From: Photobacterium sp. Ph5
Lineage (GTDB): Bacteria; Pseudomonadota; Gammaproteobacteria; Enterobacterales; Vibrionaceae
Direction of reading: 5' to 3'
Length of the DNA: 33,631 nucleotides
Assembly: GCF_022129445.1 (NCBI RefSeq)
Contig: NZ_JADQAQ010000048.1
Location: forward strand, 1-33,631
The notes below the pieces were generated by a model. That model saw only the letters and a program-made list of their open reading frames with translations, did not search any database and was not told the DNA's origin. Within the stretch, counting starts at the first letter, position 1. Each line of letters opens with the position of its first letter. A program made the translations under genes and the position numbers. Below, piece by piece: positions 1 to 9,345 of this stretch.

Positions 1-668
<668 letters not shown>

Positions 669-675
669 TAGGACA

Positions 676-2382
676 ATGAATAGATTTATGAATAAATTAT
701 TTTTTGGCAAAAAAGTAACGACACCATTGTTGTACATTGCTTTGTTTTTCAGTGCGCTACTATCAACCCAAGCGATGGCGGCACAAGCTGAAGCAACAGT
801 GTCTAAAAATATTGTTGGGGTTAATGAGGTTTTTCAATTAACGGTTGCTGTCGATGATAGTGTAAATACCAACTCACTTGATCTTGCGCCATTAAGTCCT
901 GATTTTGCTTATGGTCGCCCTAGCGTAAGTAGCGGCACTTCGATGATTAATGGAGTTATCTCACGTAATACTAGCTGGACAGTAGCACTCGCTGCAACCA
1001 AGGTTGGTACTCTTACGATCCCTGCGTTTCAAATTGGTAGCTCAAAAACCGAACCAATAACAATTACTGTTTTAAAAAGCAGTAAACAAAAACAGGCAGC
1101 CAACGCTAACCAGTCATCAATTTCAATTGAAGGTATTAACGATAAATCAACCATCTATGTGGGTGAATCAATTAATTATCGGGTGCGTATCTTAATTGGT
1201 GAGCAAATGGATCAAGCGAGTTTAGCACCACCGTATGGTGATGGACTAACAGCAACGCAAGTTGGGCAAGATGCGCAAAACGAAGTTGTTCAAAATGGAC
1301 GCCGCTATATTGTAATCACCCGCAATTACCAGATCACAGCAGATAAACCAGGAAATATTACCTTACATGGTGCGAAATTCAGCGGTAGCGTGATCAAAGG
1401 GAGTCGTGGCTTCGGTTCAACATTAACAGTGCCAGTGGATAAAACAGCAAAAAATATTGAACTTACAATTAAAGCAAAACCAAGTAACTATAAAGGCTTA
1501 TGGCTACCAACCTCTGATTTGCAACTCAATCAAGTATGGCAACCATCAGTCAATGGTAAAAAAACCGTGGATGCAAAAGTAGGCGAGCCTATTACGCGTA
1601 TTTTAACCTTACGTATTAAAAATATTGCCCAAAGTAATATGCCGAATATCAGCTTAACCTATCCAACATCGGTAAGAAGTTATGATGAGAAACCTGAATA
1701 TTCAGAAGGGAATGGCTATACAACAATGACATTAAAGCAAGTCATCATTCCTCGAGAAACAGGCACTATTGAATTACCTGCTGTTAGTATTAATTGGTGG
1801 AATACCCAACAAGAAAAACAGCAAACAACTAAAGTTGATGGGCTAACATTAAATGTAACGGTAGATCCCAATGCAAGCAGTACAATTACGCCACCAGCAT
1901 TAACAGCACCATCCGTTGTTACGCCTCCAAATAACGCCAATGTTAACAATGCGCATAGCAATGTAGCACAACATGACTACTGGCAATGGGCGACAGCAGT
2001 GTTTGCTTTACTTTGGTTAATAACACTAGGGCTATTAATTAAAGCACGTAAGGCGCAACCTACATCAAATAACGAAATCGTTCTTCAATCAGGAACAACG
2101 AATGTAGAGCAAGCGTTGAAACAAGCAATTACAAAACGTGAAGCTGTACAAATTCAAACTTACTACCAGCAATGGAAACAGCAGCAGCATGAGAAACTCT
2201 CTGCCAACCCAGAGTTAGCAGAAAAATTAGATAATGCTGTCGCTGAAATTATGGCATCAACTTATAGTCAAGATCGCCAGCAATGGAATGATAAACGTAT
2301 TATGCAATTGCTTGATCAAGCGCAGCAACTGAAAGCAACAGCAGCACGTGCATCATCTCTTTCAGACTTAGATCCTAAATAA
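676..2382 (+). CDS. batD: BatD family protein (aerotolerance operon)
   Basis: 568 residues. A signal peptide with a hydrophobic core at about residues 15-34 and an AMA|AQA-type cleavage site leads into an extracytoplasmic beta-rich region of about 400 residues typical of BatD (early motif VGVNEVFQLTVAV). One membrane segment lies near 437-456 (start WATAVFALLWL), followed by a basic anchor and a helical cytoplasmic tail of ~100 residues. BatD works with BatA/BatB VWA proteins in the inner membrane; the operon is linked to stress or oxygen tolerance, but the molecular function is unsettled. It follows the upstream gene after 7 bases and is surely co-transcribed. The start is uncertain: AGGA at 670-673 is too close to ATG 676 (2 nt) and far from ATG 688 (14 nt). 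A strong terminator follows. Confidence 0.88.
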   Translation: MNRFMNKLFFGKKVTTPLLYIALFFSALLSTQAMAAQAEATVSKNIVGVNEVFQLTVAVDDSVNTNSLDLAPLSPDFAYGRPSVSSGTSMINGVISRNTSWTVALAATKVGTLTIPAFQIGSSKTEPITITVLKSSKQKQAANANQSSISIEGINDKSTIYVGESINYRVRILIGEQMDQASLAPPYGDGLTATQVGQDAQNEVVQNGRRYIVITRNYQITADKPGNITLHGAKFSGSVIKGSRGFGSTLTVPVDKTAKNIELTIKAKPSNYKGLWLPTSDLQLNQVWQPSVNGKKTVDAKVGEPITRILTLRIKNIAQSNMPNISLTYPTSVRSYDEKPEYSEGNGYTTMTLKQVIIPRETGTIELPAVSINWWNTQQEKQQTTKVDGLTLNVTVDPNASSTITPPALTAPSVVTPPNNANVNNAHSNVAQHDYWQWATAVFALLWLITLGLLIKARKAQPTSNNEIVLQSGTTNVEQALKQAITKREAVQIQTYYQQWKQQQHEKLSANPELAEKLDNAVAEIMASTYSQDRQQWNDKRIMQLLDQAQQLKATAARASSLSDLDPK

Positions 2383-2407
2383 ATATATTCATTAAATAGC
2401 GACCTCA

Positions 2408-2456
2408 AAAACCTCTGTTACAGATATAAATGCTGTAGCAGAGGTTTTATTTTCTT
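2408..2456 (+). terminator. Rho-independent terminator after batD
   Basis: A 16-bp stem with one mismatch pairs 2408-2423 with 2433-2448 around a 9-nt loop. The ascending side starts AAAACCTCTG and the descending side ends CAGAGGTTTT. A T-rich run (TTTTATTTTCTT) follows. Confidence 0.85.
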
Positions 2457-2749
2457 ACATATTAAAATATTTAATCCTTTCTGTTTTTTTGCATTTTCAT
2501 CAAGATTGGCATGACCACATAACATTCATTAACACACATCATACATTCACTGCTATTTAACGTTATCAAACAAGCTGTTTGTATGCCGACCCATCCTGTT
2601 TTGATAAAAAAATGTTAAATATAACGTTATATTTATGTTGGTTAAAACCTTATAAAAAGATAACTGGCTATTTCAAACAGATCCTGTTAAAAAATGTTTC
2701 AGACGCAAAATAAAAAGCTATTCACAGAATATAAAATGCAGGATGTTAT
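2457..2749 (+). promoter_or_regulatory. sstT upstream region with an 18-bp palindrome
   Basis: No gene is visible in the AT-rich gap between the batD terminator and sstT. It contains a perfect 18-bp palindrome at 2617-2634 (AAATATAACGTTATATTT), about 115 bp before the sstT start; a second AACGTTAT lies near 2569. The palindrome could be a dimeric regulator's operator or simply AT-rich cruciform sequence. I could not define a confident -35/-10 pair. The ribosome site is AGGA at 2740-2743, 6 nt before the ATG. Confidence 0.4.
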
Positions 2750-3991
2750 ATGAGTCAATCACAACCTTTTTTAGCCAGAGTGGCCAATGGTAGTTTAGTT
2801 ATACAAATTATGGTCGGTATTGTTGCTGGCGTATTACTTGCAACACTATCACCATCATCAGCGATGAGTGTTGGTTTTCTGGGTGGGTTATTTGTTGCAG
2901 CGCTAAAAGCCGTTGCTCCTATTCTTGTTTTCATTTTGGTTGCTTCATCTATTGCCAACCAAAAGAAAGGCACACATACCAACATGAAGCCAATTATCGT
3001 GTTGTATTTATTTGGCACTTTAATGGCGGCATTTACTGCTGTCGCGATGAGCTTTCTTTTCCCGACCACTTTAACGCTTGTTGCTAATTCCAATTCAATT
3101 GCTCCACCGGAAGGCATTGCAGAAGTCATTAGCTCACTGCTATTTAAGATTGTTGATAACCCCGTTCATGCGCTTATGAACGGTAATTTTATTGGTATTT
3201 TAGCATGGGCTGTAGCACTTGGTTTTGCTCTTCACCAAGCAAGCGATGCAACAAAACAAGTTTTCCATGATATGTCAAATGGCGTCACACTCATTGTTCG
3301 CTTTATTATTCGTTTAGCACCTATCGGTATTTTTGGCTTAGTCTCTGAAACCTTTGCTAAAACAGGCTTTGCTGCATTGGCGGGATATGCTCACTTACTG
3401 GGTGTACTATTAGGCTCAATGGCGATCCTTGCTTTTGTCATTAACCCAATCATCGTTTATGTAAAAACAGCTGAAAATCCTTACCCACTTGTTTTCCGCT
3501 GTGTACGTGAAAGTGGTATTACTGCTTTCTTTACCCGTAGTTCTGCTGCCAACATTCCAGTAAATATGAAACTTTGTAAAGATCTTAACCTGCATGAAGA
3601 TACTTACTCTGTTTCTATACCACTGGGCGCTACCATCAATATGGGAGGAGCTGCAATCACCATTACTGTATTAACTCTTGCTGCCGTTCATACCTTAGGC
3701 ATTGAAGTTGATTTAGCGACAGCCGTTTTACTGAGTGTTGTTGCTGCGGTTTCAGCTTGTGGTGCATCAGGTGTTGCCGGTGGTTCACTACTATTGATCC
3801 CTCTAGCTTCAAGCTTATTTGGTATCCCGAGTGAAGTAGCAATGCAAGTTGTTGCTGTTGGCTTTATTATTGGTGTGATTCAAGATTCAGCAGAGACAGC
3901 GTTAAACAGTTCAACTGATGTGGTATTTACCGCAGCAGCCTGTAAAGCAGCAGAAAGAAAAGAAGCGAAGGCGAAATTACAAAACTCATAA
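2750..3991 (+). CDS. sstT: Serine/threonine:Na+ symporter SstT
   Basis: 413 residues, the usual length for SstT in the dicarboxylate/amino acid:cation symporter (DAACS) family. The protein imports L-serine and L-threonine with sodium across the inner membrane. The N-terminus ([15 protein letters not shown]) and the family signature around residues 263-275 ([11 protein letters not shown]) are present, as is the sodium/substrate-site motif [10 protein letters not shown]. Several hydrophobic stretches cover most of the chain. ATG 2750 is preceded by AGGA at 6-nt spacing. The gene stands alone between its own terminator and that of batD, so it is monocistronic. A divergent paralogue with another substrate is possible but unlikely. 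Confidence 0.93.
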   Translation: MSQSQPFLARVANGSLVIQIMVGIVAGVLLATLSPSSAMSVGFLGGLFVAALKAVAPILVFILVASSIANQKKGTHTNMKPIIVLYLFGTLMAAFTAVAMSFLFPTTLTLVANSNSIAPPEGIAEVISSLLFKIVDNPVHALMNGNFIGILAWAVALGFALHQASDATKQVFHDMSNGVTLIVRFIIRLAPIGIFGLVSETFAKTGFAALAGYAHLLGVLLGSMAILAFVINPIIVYVKTAENPYPLVFRCVRESGITAFFTRSSAANIPVNMKLCKDLNLHEDTYSVSIPLGATINMGGAAITITVLTLAAVHTLGIEVDLATAVLLSVVAAVSACGASGVAGGSLLLIPLASSLFGIPSEVAMQVVAVGFIIGVIQDSAETALNSSTDVVFTAAACKAAERKEAKAKLQNS

Positions 3992-4030
3992 TTACGTCTT
4001 ATATGCTTAAACCGAATTATGGGTGAAAAT

Positions 4031-4080
4031 GCGGCGATATCATTCTATTTATAGAGATTATGATATCGCCGCTTTTTTAT
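4031..4080 (+). terminator. Rho-independent terminator after sstT
   Basis: A perfect 13-bp stem pairs GCGGCGATATCAT (4031-4043) with 4060-4072 around a 16-nt loop, followed by TTTTTTAT. The T-run is on the plus strand only, so this mainly ends sstT transcripts. Confidence 0.92.
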
Positions 4081-4083
4081 CAC

Positions 4084-4111
4084 TATACTTAACTTAGTTA
4101 TACTTAACTTA
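4084..4111. repeat. 13-bp direct repeat TATACTTAACTTA
   Basis: Two exact copies, 4084-4096 and 4099-4111, are separated by GT. The second copy contains the stop codon of the minus-strand gene that begins at 4432, so a small tandem duplication has touched the end of that gene or its 3' flank. Confidence 0.85.
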
Positions 4112-4432
4112 ATAAACGTTAGTTGCTTTGCGGATCGCATTCGATGACTTATTGATGAGCCCATTCACCGCTTTGCGTTTTTGATTACGTACTTTTTTCT
4201 CTACCCGCTTTTCTACATAAGTACCATCTTGAATTTCGCTGATCGCACGCTGGGTATTATCGACTTTATTCTGACCATTACGGATCGAATTCTGCGTTCC
4301 ATGAATCGTATTTTGTACTTTATTTAACGAGTTATCGACACGATTTAAACCTTGGATTAGCGAATCAGCATGTGCACTTGAAAGAGTCAATAATGCAGCT
4401 ACGGGGATTAAAGTAAGGTAACGCTTATACAT
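4109..4432 (-). CDS. Small secreted protein with Asn-rich heptad repeats
   Basis: 107 residues, family not recognised. A signal peptide (LIPVAALLTLSSAHA) is probably cleaved near residue 22. The mature part opens with six consecutive 7-residue units starting at LNRVDNS and LNKVQNT; each has Leu, Ile or Val at the first position and most have Asn at the sixth, so a helical coiled coil with a partly polar core is likely. A very basic segment (EKRVEKKVRNQKRK) follows. The protein is probably periplasmic or surface-associated and may oligomerise or bind an anionic partner; that is inference. A ribosome site AAGGA precedes the ATG. It is monocistronic between a plus-strand terminator and a 314-bp gap. 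Confidence 0.75.
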   Translation of the reverse strand: MYKRYLTLIPVAALLTLSSAHADSLIQGLNRVDNSLNKVQNTIHGTQNSIRNGQNKVDNTQRAISEIQDGTYVEKRVEKKVRNQKRKAVNGLINKSSNAIRKATNVY

Positions 4433-4746
4433 TCATCTATTCCTTTTAACATATTGAATTTATTACACCTATCAATAGTAGCAACAGAGATTAATATTTC
4501 AGACTAAAATGAAATAATAAAAAAAATCGACTATTGATTATTCCTGAAATGGACACCATCCACTTTCATATAACTTTAAAATCAATAAGTTAAACGTTAA
4601 TAATTGGTTACATTTTAATAAGTAGAACTGATGATAATGATTGATTTTTTTAGTTGGTAACACCTTGTCTTTGCCCGATAAAATCTTCTGACAGCGACAG
4701 ACGTTAACCAACGTCAAAGCATATTTAGTACAGAGGGAGACAAGAC
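4433..4746. other. Intergenic gap of 314 bp
   Basis: This AT-rich gap lies between the divergent small-protein genes at 4432 (-) and 4747 (+) and presumably carries both promoters. A minus-strand reading frame crosses it but has no ribosome site and overlaps the start of the plus-strand gene. I see no RNA gene, repeat or clear operator. Confidence 0.5.
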
Positions 4747-5061
4747 ATGGCGCAGTATTCTTCCCATGCCGATATCTATACGATAGCAAGATCAGCCTTA
4801 ACCAAAGCCAGTAAAAAACTGGCTGATGACGGCTTTGATACAGATCTTTATTGTATCGATGGTCGTATTCGTTTGGTCATTGATAACAACCGACATCAAC
4901 CTTATGAGTACGCATTACAGCTTCATAAAAATACCGATAATGAACAAATTCATCTTGAGGTAATGATTAAAAATAATCAGCAATCATATTTAGTTGATGG
5001 GCTTTCTGAGCCTGAATTAATTGCTGACATTTTATCGCAATACAAACGGTATCGTGCTTAA
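4747..5061 (+). CDS. Conserved-looking small cytoplasmic protein, unknown function
   Basis: 104 residues, not recognised. No signal peptide or membrane segment is visible. The composition is soluble and mixed charge, with an N-terminal helix (YTIARSALTKASKKL), a central stretch of alternating hydrophobic residues suggesting beta strands, and a C-terminal helix ending QYKRYRA. The start is well supported: an AGGGAG ribosome site lies about 7 nt before ATG 4747. It is flanked by a 314-bp gap and by its own hairpin terminator, so it appears to be a single-gene unit. Its expression signals and own terminator argue for a real gene. Confidence 0.72.
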   Translation: MAQYSSHADIYTIARSALTKASKKLADDGFDTDLYCIDGRIRLVIDNNRHQPYEYALQLHKNTDNEQIHLEVMIKNNQQSYLVDGLSEPELIADILSQYKRYRA

Positions 5062-5070
5062 TAGCATCAA

Positions 5071-5108
5071 TAAACATAGATAACTCAGCGTTATCTATGT
5101 TTATTTCT
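5071..5108 (+). terminator. Hairpin terminator after the 104-aa gene
   Basis: A perfect 14-bp stem (TAAACATAGATAAC at 5071-5084, pairing with 5090-5103) has a 5-nt loop and is followed by ATTTCT. The T-run is short, but stem quality and position fit an intrinsic terminator. Confidence 0.72.
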
Positions 5109-5271
5109 AGTTATTCTTTCTCTATTTATCACTTTACACGACCCGCTTTTATCTATTCCTAATTTCTTGTCGCAAAAACATTCAACCCTATTTTTTTACA
5201 GCCACTATGCTTTTATCATTGCCTTCTGCAATCAACTACGCATGCTGCGTTTCATAGCTAGGTAGGTGTCG

Positions 5272-6444
5272 ATGGTTGATAGTATCAATACGATGATTTT
5301 CGAGCTGTGCGCGATTGTGATTAGCGCTGCGGCGTTAGGAAGTTTGTTTCTTTTCGCCAAGCAACCCATCATCATCGCATATATCGTCGCAGGAATTATT
5401 ATTGGGCCTTATGGGCTTGGTATGATCAATAATGCTGAAGCGATTACCCAAATGGGACATATCGGTGTCATTTTATTACTTTTTTTACTTGGTCTAAACT
5501 TACAACCTCAACGCTTGCTGCGCCTTTTTCGTGAAAGTGCCCTTATCACACTTTGTTGCAGCCTATTTTTCTTCATTTGCACATTTCTTTTTGCACTCAT
5601 CATTCAACTTCCTTTCAAAGATGCCATTATCACAGCGGCTGCAATGATGTTCTCCAGCACCGTTATTGGTCTTAAGTTAATACCCACGACAACACTTCAC
5701 CACCAGAAAATGGGAGAAATCATGACCAGTATCTTGTTAATTCAAGATATTTTAGCCATTACCGTTTTATTACTACTTAATATCGATACAGAGCAGCGTA
5801 TCGACCTTGCTATCCTATTGATATTTGCCAAGCTTCTAATCGTTATTGTTAGCGCTTACTTCGCAGTAAAGTTTATTCTGCTTCCGCTAATGAGAAAATT
5901 TGATGTTATTCAAGAATACAGCTTTGTCGCAACCCTCGCGTGGTGTTTCTGTTGGGCTGAAATCAGTCATCGTATTGGTTTATCCTATGAAACAGGGGCA
6001 TTTATCGCGGGTACCTTGTTAGCTGTCAGCCCTATTTCCAATGTTATTTCTATCCATTTAAAACCATTAAGAGAGTTTTTTTTAATCCTGTTCTTTTTCT
6101 CTATTGGCGCGAACATTAATTTACTCGCAAGTGATATCTATACTTTATGGGGTGTTTTATTTGGTATCACATTAGTACGACTCAAAGCGTGGGGATTTTA
6201 TCGAGCGCTTATCATTTCAAACACAAAATCACCTATAAACAAAGAGTTAAGTGCACGATTAAGCCAAGCCAGCGAGTTTTCTTTATTACTGGCTTACACC
6301 GCAATCGCTAATGGGTTGATCTCAGCGCAAGGAAAGACATTTATTCAAATTGTAACACTAACAACATTTATTCTATCAACTTATTGGATTGTGACTCGTT
6401 ATCCTACCCCCATATCAAATGTTAATACCCTACGCCAAGACTAA
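5272..6444 (+). CDS. CPA2-family cation:proton antiporter, membrane domain only
   Basis: About 390 residues, nearly all membrane-embedded. The motif KQPIIIAYIVAGIIIGPYGLG near residues 25-45 is typical of Kef/YbaL-type transporters of the CPA2 family, which exchange Na+ or K+ for protons at the inner membrane. The conserved stretch VILLLFLLGLNL and the later GAFIAGTLLAVSP also fit. Kef and YbaL carry a C-terminal TrkA-N nucleotide-binding domain; this protein stops right after the membrane part (…WIVTRYPTP), so it lacks that regulatory domain, as some shorter CPA2 members do. I chose ATG 5272 because AGG at 5264-5266 lies 5 nt upstream; an in-frame GTG at 5266 is possible. It converges on the HlyD-type gene. 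Confidence 0.85.
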   Translation: MVDSINTMIFELCAIVISAAALGSLFLFAKQPIIIAYIVAGIIIGPYGLGMINNAEAITQMGHIGVILLLFLLGLNLQPQRLLRLFRESALITLCCSLFFFICTFLFALIIQLPFKDAIITAAAMMFSSTVIGLKLIPTTTLHHQKMGEIMTSILLIQDILAITVLLLLNIDTEQRIDLAILLIFAKLLIVIVSAYFAVKFILLPLMRKFDVIQEYSFVATLAWCFCWAEISHRIGLSYETGAFIAGTLLAVSPISNVISIHLKPLREFFLILFFFSIGANINLLASDIYTLWGVLFGITLVRLKAWGFYRALIISNTKSPINKELSARLSQASEFSLLLAYTAIANGLISAQGKTFIQIVTLTTFILSTYWIVTRYPTPISNVNTLRQD

Positions 6445-6480
6445 AAAAGCCAGCCTCTTTGACAAAAAGAAAGCTGGCTT
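6445..6480. terminator. Bidirectional terminator between antiporter and HlyD-type gene
   Basis: An 8-bp core stem AAGCCAGC (6447-6454) pairs with GCTGGCTT (6473-6480). Read on the minus strand the hairpin is followed by a run of T (CTTTTTTAG), so it mainly ends the minus-strand operon; read on the plus strand the run is weaker. Confidence 0.85.
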
Positions 6481-6502
6481 AATGTATTTTGTAAGTAATT
6501 AC

Positions 6503-7726
6503 TTACATTGACCACACATAAAATAGCTGCGATTTCATGCGAATAATGATCCCACGTACTACATCCAAAAACCCTAGGAAACTAATCGGTTTTTCTGCGC
6601 TGATCCAACCGATACCGACCGATCCAACAGGAATATCATAACCTTCCGTTTCAAGAACTTTCAGACGAACAAAGTGGTGTTTATTTGCCATGTTCGCCCC
6701 CGTTGTTTGACGCACATTGGTTTCTCGACCAATCAAATTGCCTTGTGATTCGCCTGTTGCTTCGACAATACCTTCAACCTCAGCTGTAAATACCTTTCCC
6801 GGATAAACTGCGGTTGAAAATTCAGCCATTTGTCCTGCTTTTACATTACGAATAGCCTGATGATTAACACGCATTAAGACATATTTTTCGTTAGTATACA
6901 TTTGCATACGAGGTACTGAGCCGACAAACTGCCCTTCACGCATAATAAAGTTTGTTACATAGCCATCAGCAGGCGCATACACTTTGGTATGATCTAAATC
7001 CCATTGTGCTTTCGCTACGTTTTCATGCTGTGTATCGACATCAACTTCACGACTATTAACCGCTAAACGTGACTTTTCTAATGCCAACCTCGCTTGTTTA
7101 ACTGATATTTTTGCTTTTTCAATTTGTGAAGCAAGCATCACCTTTTGTGACTTAGCAACTTCAACCGCTGTCCGTTGCTCGTCCAATTTACTTTGTGTAA
7201 TCGTATGCTGTACGACTTTATTTTGCTTAATGTAGCGATTAAGCATTGCTTGCTTCAATTTATAATCTTCATTTGCTGCAACAAGCTGATTTTTGGCGAT
7301 CTCTATATCTTTATCTGCCGCGTGATAACTTGCTTCTGCCATATCAACATCTTCTTTAGCGATATCTAAAGCCACTTCTGCTGATGCTAAACTTGCTTGC
7401 GCTTTATTTAGTGCAATACGATAGGGTTCAGTATCAAGCTCATACACTAAATCCCCTTCTTTCACCTGGCTATTCGGCGAAACATGAATAGCTTTAACAT
7501 GACCATTAATTGTAGTTGCTGCAGGTCTTAACTGAATATGAGGAGACTGCACTAATGAACCACCAGATAAATCCATTGGCGCATACGTGATTAACCCGTA
7601 CCATACAAAAACTAACCAGCTACCACCACCAATATACGCAAAAGCTTTCGTAAATTTATTCCATGGCATACCCACTAAACGAAGCAGATAAATAAATAAT
7701 GCCCATACAGCTAAACCTTCAAGCAT
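6503..7726 (-). CDS. HlyD-family membrane fusion protein (YibH/YiaV type)
   Basis: 407 residues. Two N-terminal hydrophobic segments (about residues 5-20 and 28-47) anchor it in the inner membrane. A biotinyl-lipoyl-like half (TINGHVKAIHVSPNSQVKEGDLV, about 72-95) leads into a long alpha-helical hairpin (about 100-240) rich in Ala, Lys and Glu heptads, then the second lipoyl half (APADGYVTNFIMREGQFV) and a beta-barrel region. This is the standard adaptor layout for periplasmic efflux or secretion proteins. The start overlaps the upstream DUF3302 gene by 8 nt with GAGGAG 7 nt before the ATG, so the two are translated together. E. coli pairs the same families as yibI-yibH and yiaW-yiaV; the substrate is unknown, and no pump or outer-membrane partner gene lies next to it. 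Confidence 0.88.
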   Translation of the reverse strand: MLEGLAVWALFIYLLRLVGMPWNKFTKAFAYIGGGSWLVFVWYGLITYAPMDLSGGSLVQSPHIQLRPAATTINGHVKAIHVSPNSQVKEGDLVYELDTEPYRIALNKAQASLASAEVALDIAKEDVDMAEASYHAADKDIEIAKNQLVAANEDYKLKQAMLNRYIKQNKVVQHTITQSKLDEQRTAVEVAKSQKVMLASQIEKAKISVKQARLALEKSRLAVNSREVDVDTQHENVAKAQWDLDHTKVYAPADGYVTNFIMREGQFVGSVPRMQMYTNEKYVLMRVNHQAIRNVKAGQMAEFSTAVYPGKVFTAEVEGIVEATGESQGNLIGRETNVRQTTGANMANKHHFVRLKVLETEGYDIPVGSVGIGWISAEKPISFLGFLDVVRGIIIRMKSQLFYVWSM

Positions 7727-8090
7727 TCGTCTGCTCCTCTTTTTTTGATGGCGCTAAAGACGAATCATTATCTACAGCGTTATTTGTTGTATTCGGATGA
7801 TCACTATGCCAGATATCACGTAATCGTCTCAGTGCTTGCTCTCCATCAACGAAGGCAATGATCACCGCAAGTACCCACACCCAATGCCAGATGAATCCTA
7901 TCCATGTTAACGCCGTTATTAATCCTATTTGGTGATGTTGATTACTCGATGCTTTGTGGATAGGTAACTCATGCAATTTCCAAAAGCCAATACCAATCGC
8001 TGCAATCGTGCCTAACATGACCACTCCCGCAACAATATGTAATGCTGTATCTACACTCGTGCCTGAAAAAGGCATACTAAATAAACTCAT
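7719..8090 (-). CDS. DUF3302 inner-membrane protein (YibI/YiaW type)
   Basis: 123 residues with two membrane helices (about 15-37 and 57-83, the latter with a Trp-rich WIGFIWHWVWV segment) and a polar, probably cytoplasmic tail. I recognise the DUF3302 pattern, which in E. coli occurs as YibI and YiaW, each beside an HlyD-type protein. Its job is not established; it probably assembles with or stabilises the adaptor encoded by the next gene, which overlaps it by 8 nt. GGAGA lies 5 nt before the ATG. The gene is divergent from an AraC-family regulator with 172 bp between starts, so that regulator may control the pair. Confidence 0.85.
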   Translation of the reverse strand: MSLFSMPFSGTSVDTALHIVAGVVMLGTIAAIGIGFWKLHELPIHKASSNQHHQIGLITALTWIGFIWHWVWVLAVIIAFVDGEQALRRLRDIWHSDHPNTTNNAVDNDSSLAPSKKEEQTNA

Positions 8091-8262
8091 TAAGTTCTCC
8101 GACCAACTCAGTAATTATTTTTATTCAACAGTTAGTTGTTATTAAGTGAATCAATTGTGAGTGTTTTTTAGCTTGCAGTAACAAATATGGTCTAAATAAA
8201 TCAAATAGTGTCTTTATTTGATACATTCTATCCAAAGCAAATCTTTTTATTAGGATATAAAC

Positions 8263-9276
8263 ATGTTAGACATCGCTTTTATCAGAACTCTCTTTATCAA
8301 ACCTCTCGATGGCGCAATCCAAAAACACTATGGCCTATCCTTCCAACAACTTGAAATTCCAGACTTATTGCTTCAAGAGACCATGTCACTCATTCCTTTT
8401 AACGATTACCTATCTTGGCTAGAACGTATTGAATACCTCTGCAATGATCCTGCTTACATGGTAAAAGTTGCTGAAGAGATAACGTTTAAGAATATGGGTG
8501 GATTTGGAGAATGGTATTTGAGCTGTCCTGATTTACCATTAGCACTACGGCGGATCAACTATGGCTTATCATCTTTACAAAGTGGGGCGTCTTACCACAG
8601 TGAACTATCAGGAAATATATTAAAATGGACTTATGACAATTCTTATTCTCAAGGGCGAGGAGGACGTCATGATAATTTACGAGTGGCTGTACTATTTACT
8701 CAAACAATACGTGAATACATGGGTAATGATTTTACCCCTTTAAAAATCCAAATTAATGCCTCTGAAATTCATGATCCTGCTATTAATGCGTATTTTCAAT
8801 GCCCAATAAGCTGGAATGCACCATCCACCCAAGTATGGTTACCGATTGCTATATTAGAGCAATCGAATAACCGTCCTCTTACGTTCACAAAACCCATGCT
8901 AATGTCGAATTTGCAGCTTGATGATTTTTTGAACATGCCACAGCCAACTGATACTGCAAAACTAATGTTTGAACTGATCAACTATTCACGCTATTACCAT
9001 TATCCTAATCTTGATTTTATTGCTCAGCGTTTAGCCTTATCTAAACAACAATTACAGCGTCGCTTGCATCATTTTGGGTGGACATTTACTGATACCACGA
9101 ACTATGTATTGTGTAATGTTGCTATAAAATATATGCAACAAGAATTACCTATCAATAAAATTGCAGCGAATTTAAGCTATAAAAATGTCCAGAGCTTTAA
9201 CAAAGCTTTTCAGAGAAATCGGGGAGTAACTCCCATCCAATATCAGCAGCGTTTACTAGAAAAGCAATCGCAGTAA
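8263..9276 (+). CDS. AraC-family transcriptional regulator
   Basis: 337 residues. The N-terminal ~200 residues resemble the arabinose-binding-like domain of AraC regulators that sense small hydrophobic ligands, with the characteristic FGEWYLSCPDLPLALRRINYG region. The C-terminal ~100 residues form the two helix-turn-helix motifs: LDFIAQRLALSKQQLQRRLH, then INKIAANLSYKNVQSFNKAF ending in RGVTPIQYQQ, a typical AraC signature. AGGA lies about 8 nt before the ATG. It sits divergent to the DUF3302/HlyD pair, which is the most likely target; the ligand is unknown. A strong bidirectional terminator follows. Confidence 0.9.
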   Translation: MLDIAFIRTLFIKPLDGAIQKHYGLSFQQLEIPDLLLQETMSLIPFNDYLSWLERIEYLCNDPAYMVKVAEEITFKNMGGFGEWYLSCPDLPLALRRINYGLSSLQSGASYHSELSGNILKWTYDNSYSQGRGGRHDNLRVAVLFTQTIREYMGNDFTPLKIQINASEIHDPAINAYFQCPISWNAPSTQVWLPIAILEQSNNRPLTFTKPMLMSNLQLDDFLNMPQPTDTAKLMFELINYSRYYHYPNLDFIAQRLALSKQQLQRRLHHFGWTFTDTTNYVLCNVAIKYMQQELPINKIAANLSYKNVQSFNKAFQRNRGVTPIQYQQRLLEKQSQ

Positions 9277-9287
9277 ATAGCAGATAT

Positions 9288-9326
9288 AAAAAAACGTTAA
9301 ATAACTTAGTTATTTAACGTTTTATT
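9288..9326. terminator. Bidirectional terminator between AraC gene and the 123-aa gene
   Basis: A perfect 15-bp stem pairs AAAACGTTAAATAAC (9291-9305) with 9309-9323, formally with a 3-nt loop. The minus strand has seven T after the stem and the plus strand four, so it serves both converging genes. Confidence 0.88.
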
Positions 9327-9345
9327 GTATTTTCTTCATTCACTT

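Noticed and set aside
4538..4789. Minus-strand 83-aa frame
   Set aside because: It overlaps the start and ribosome site of the well-supported 104-aa gene and has no recognisable features.
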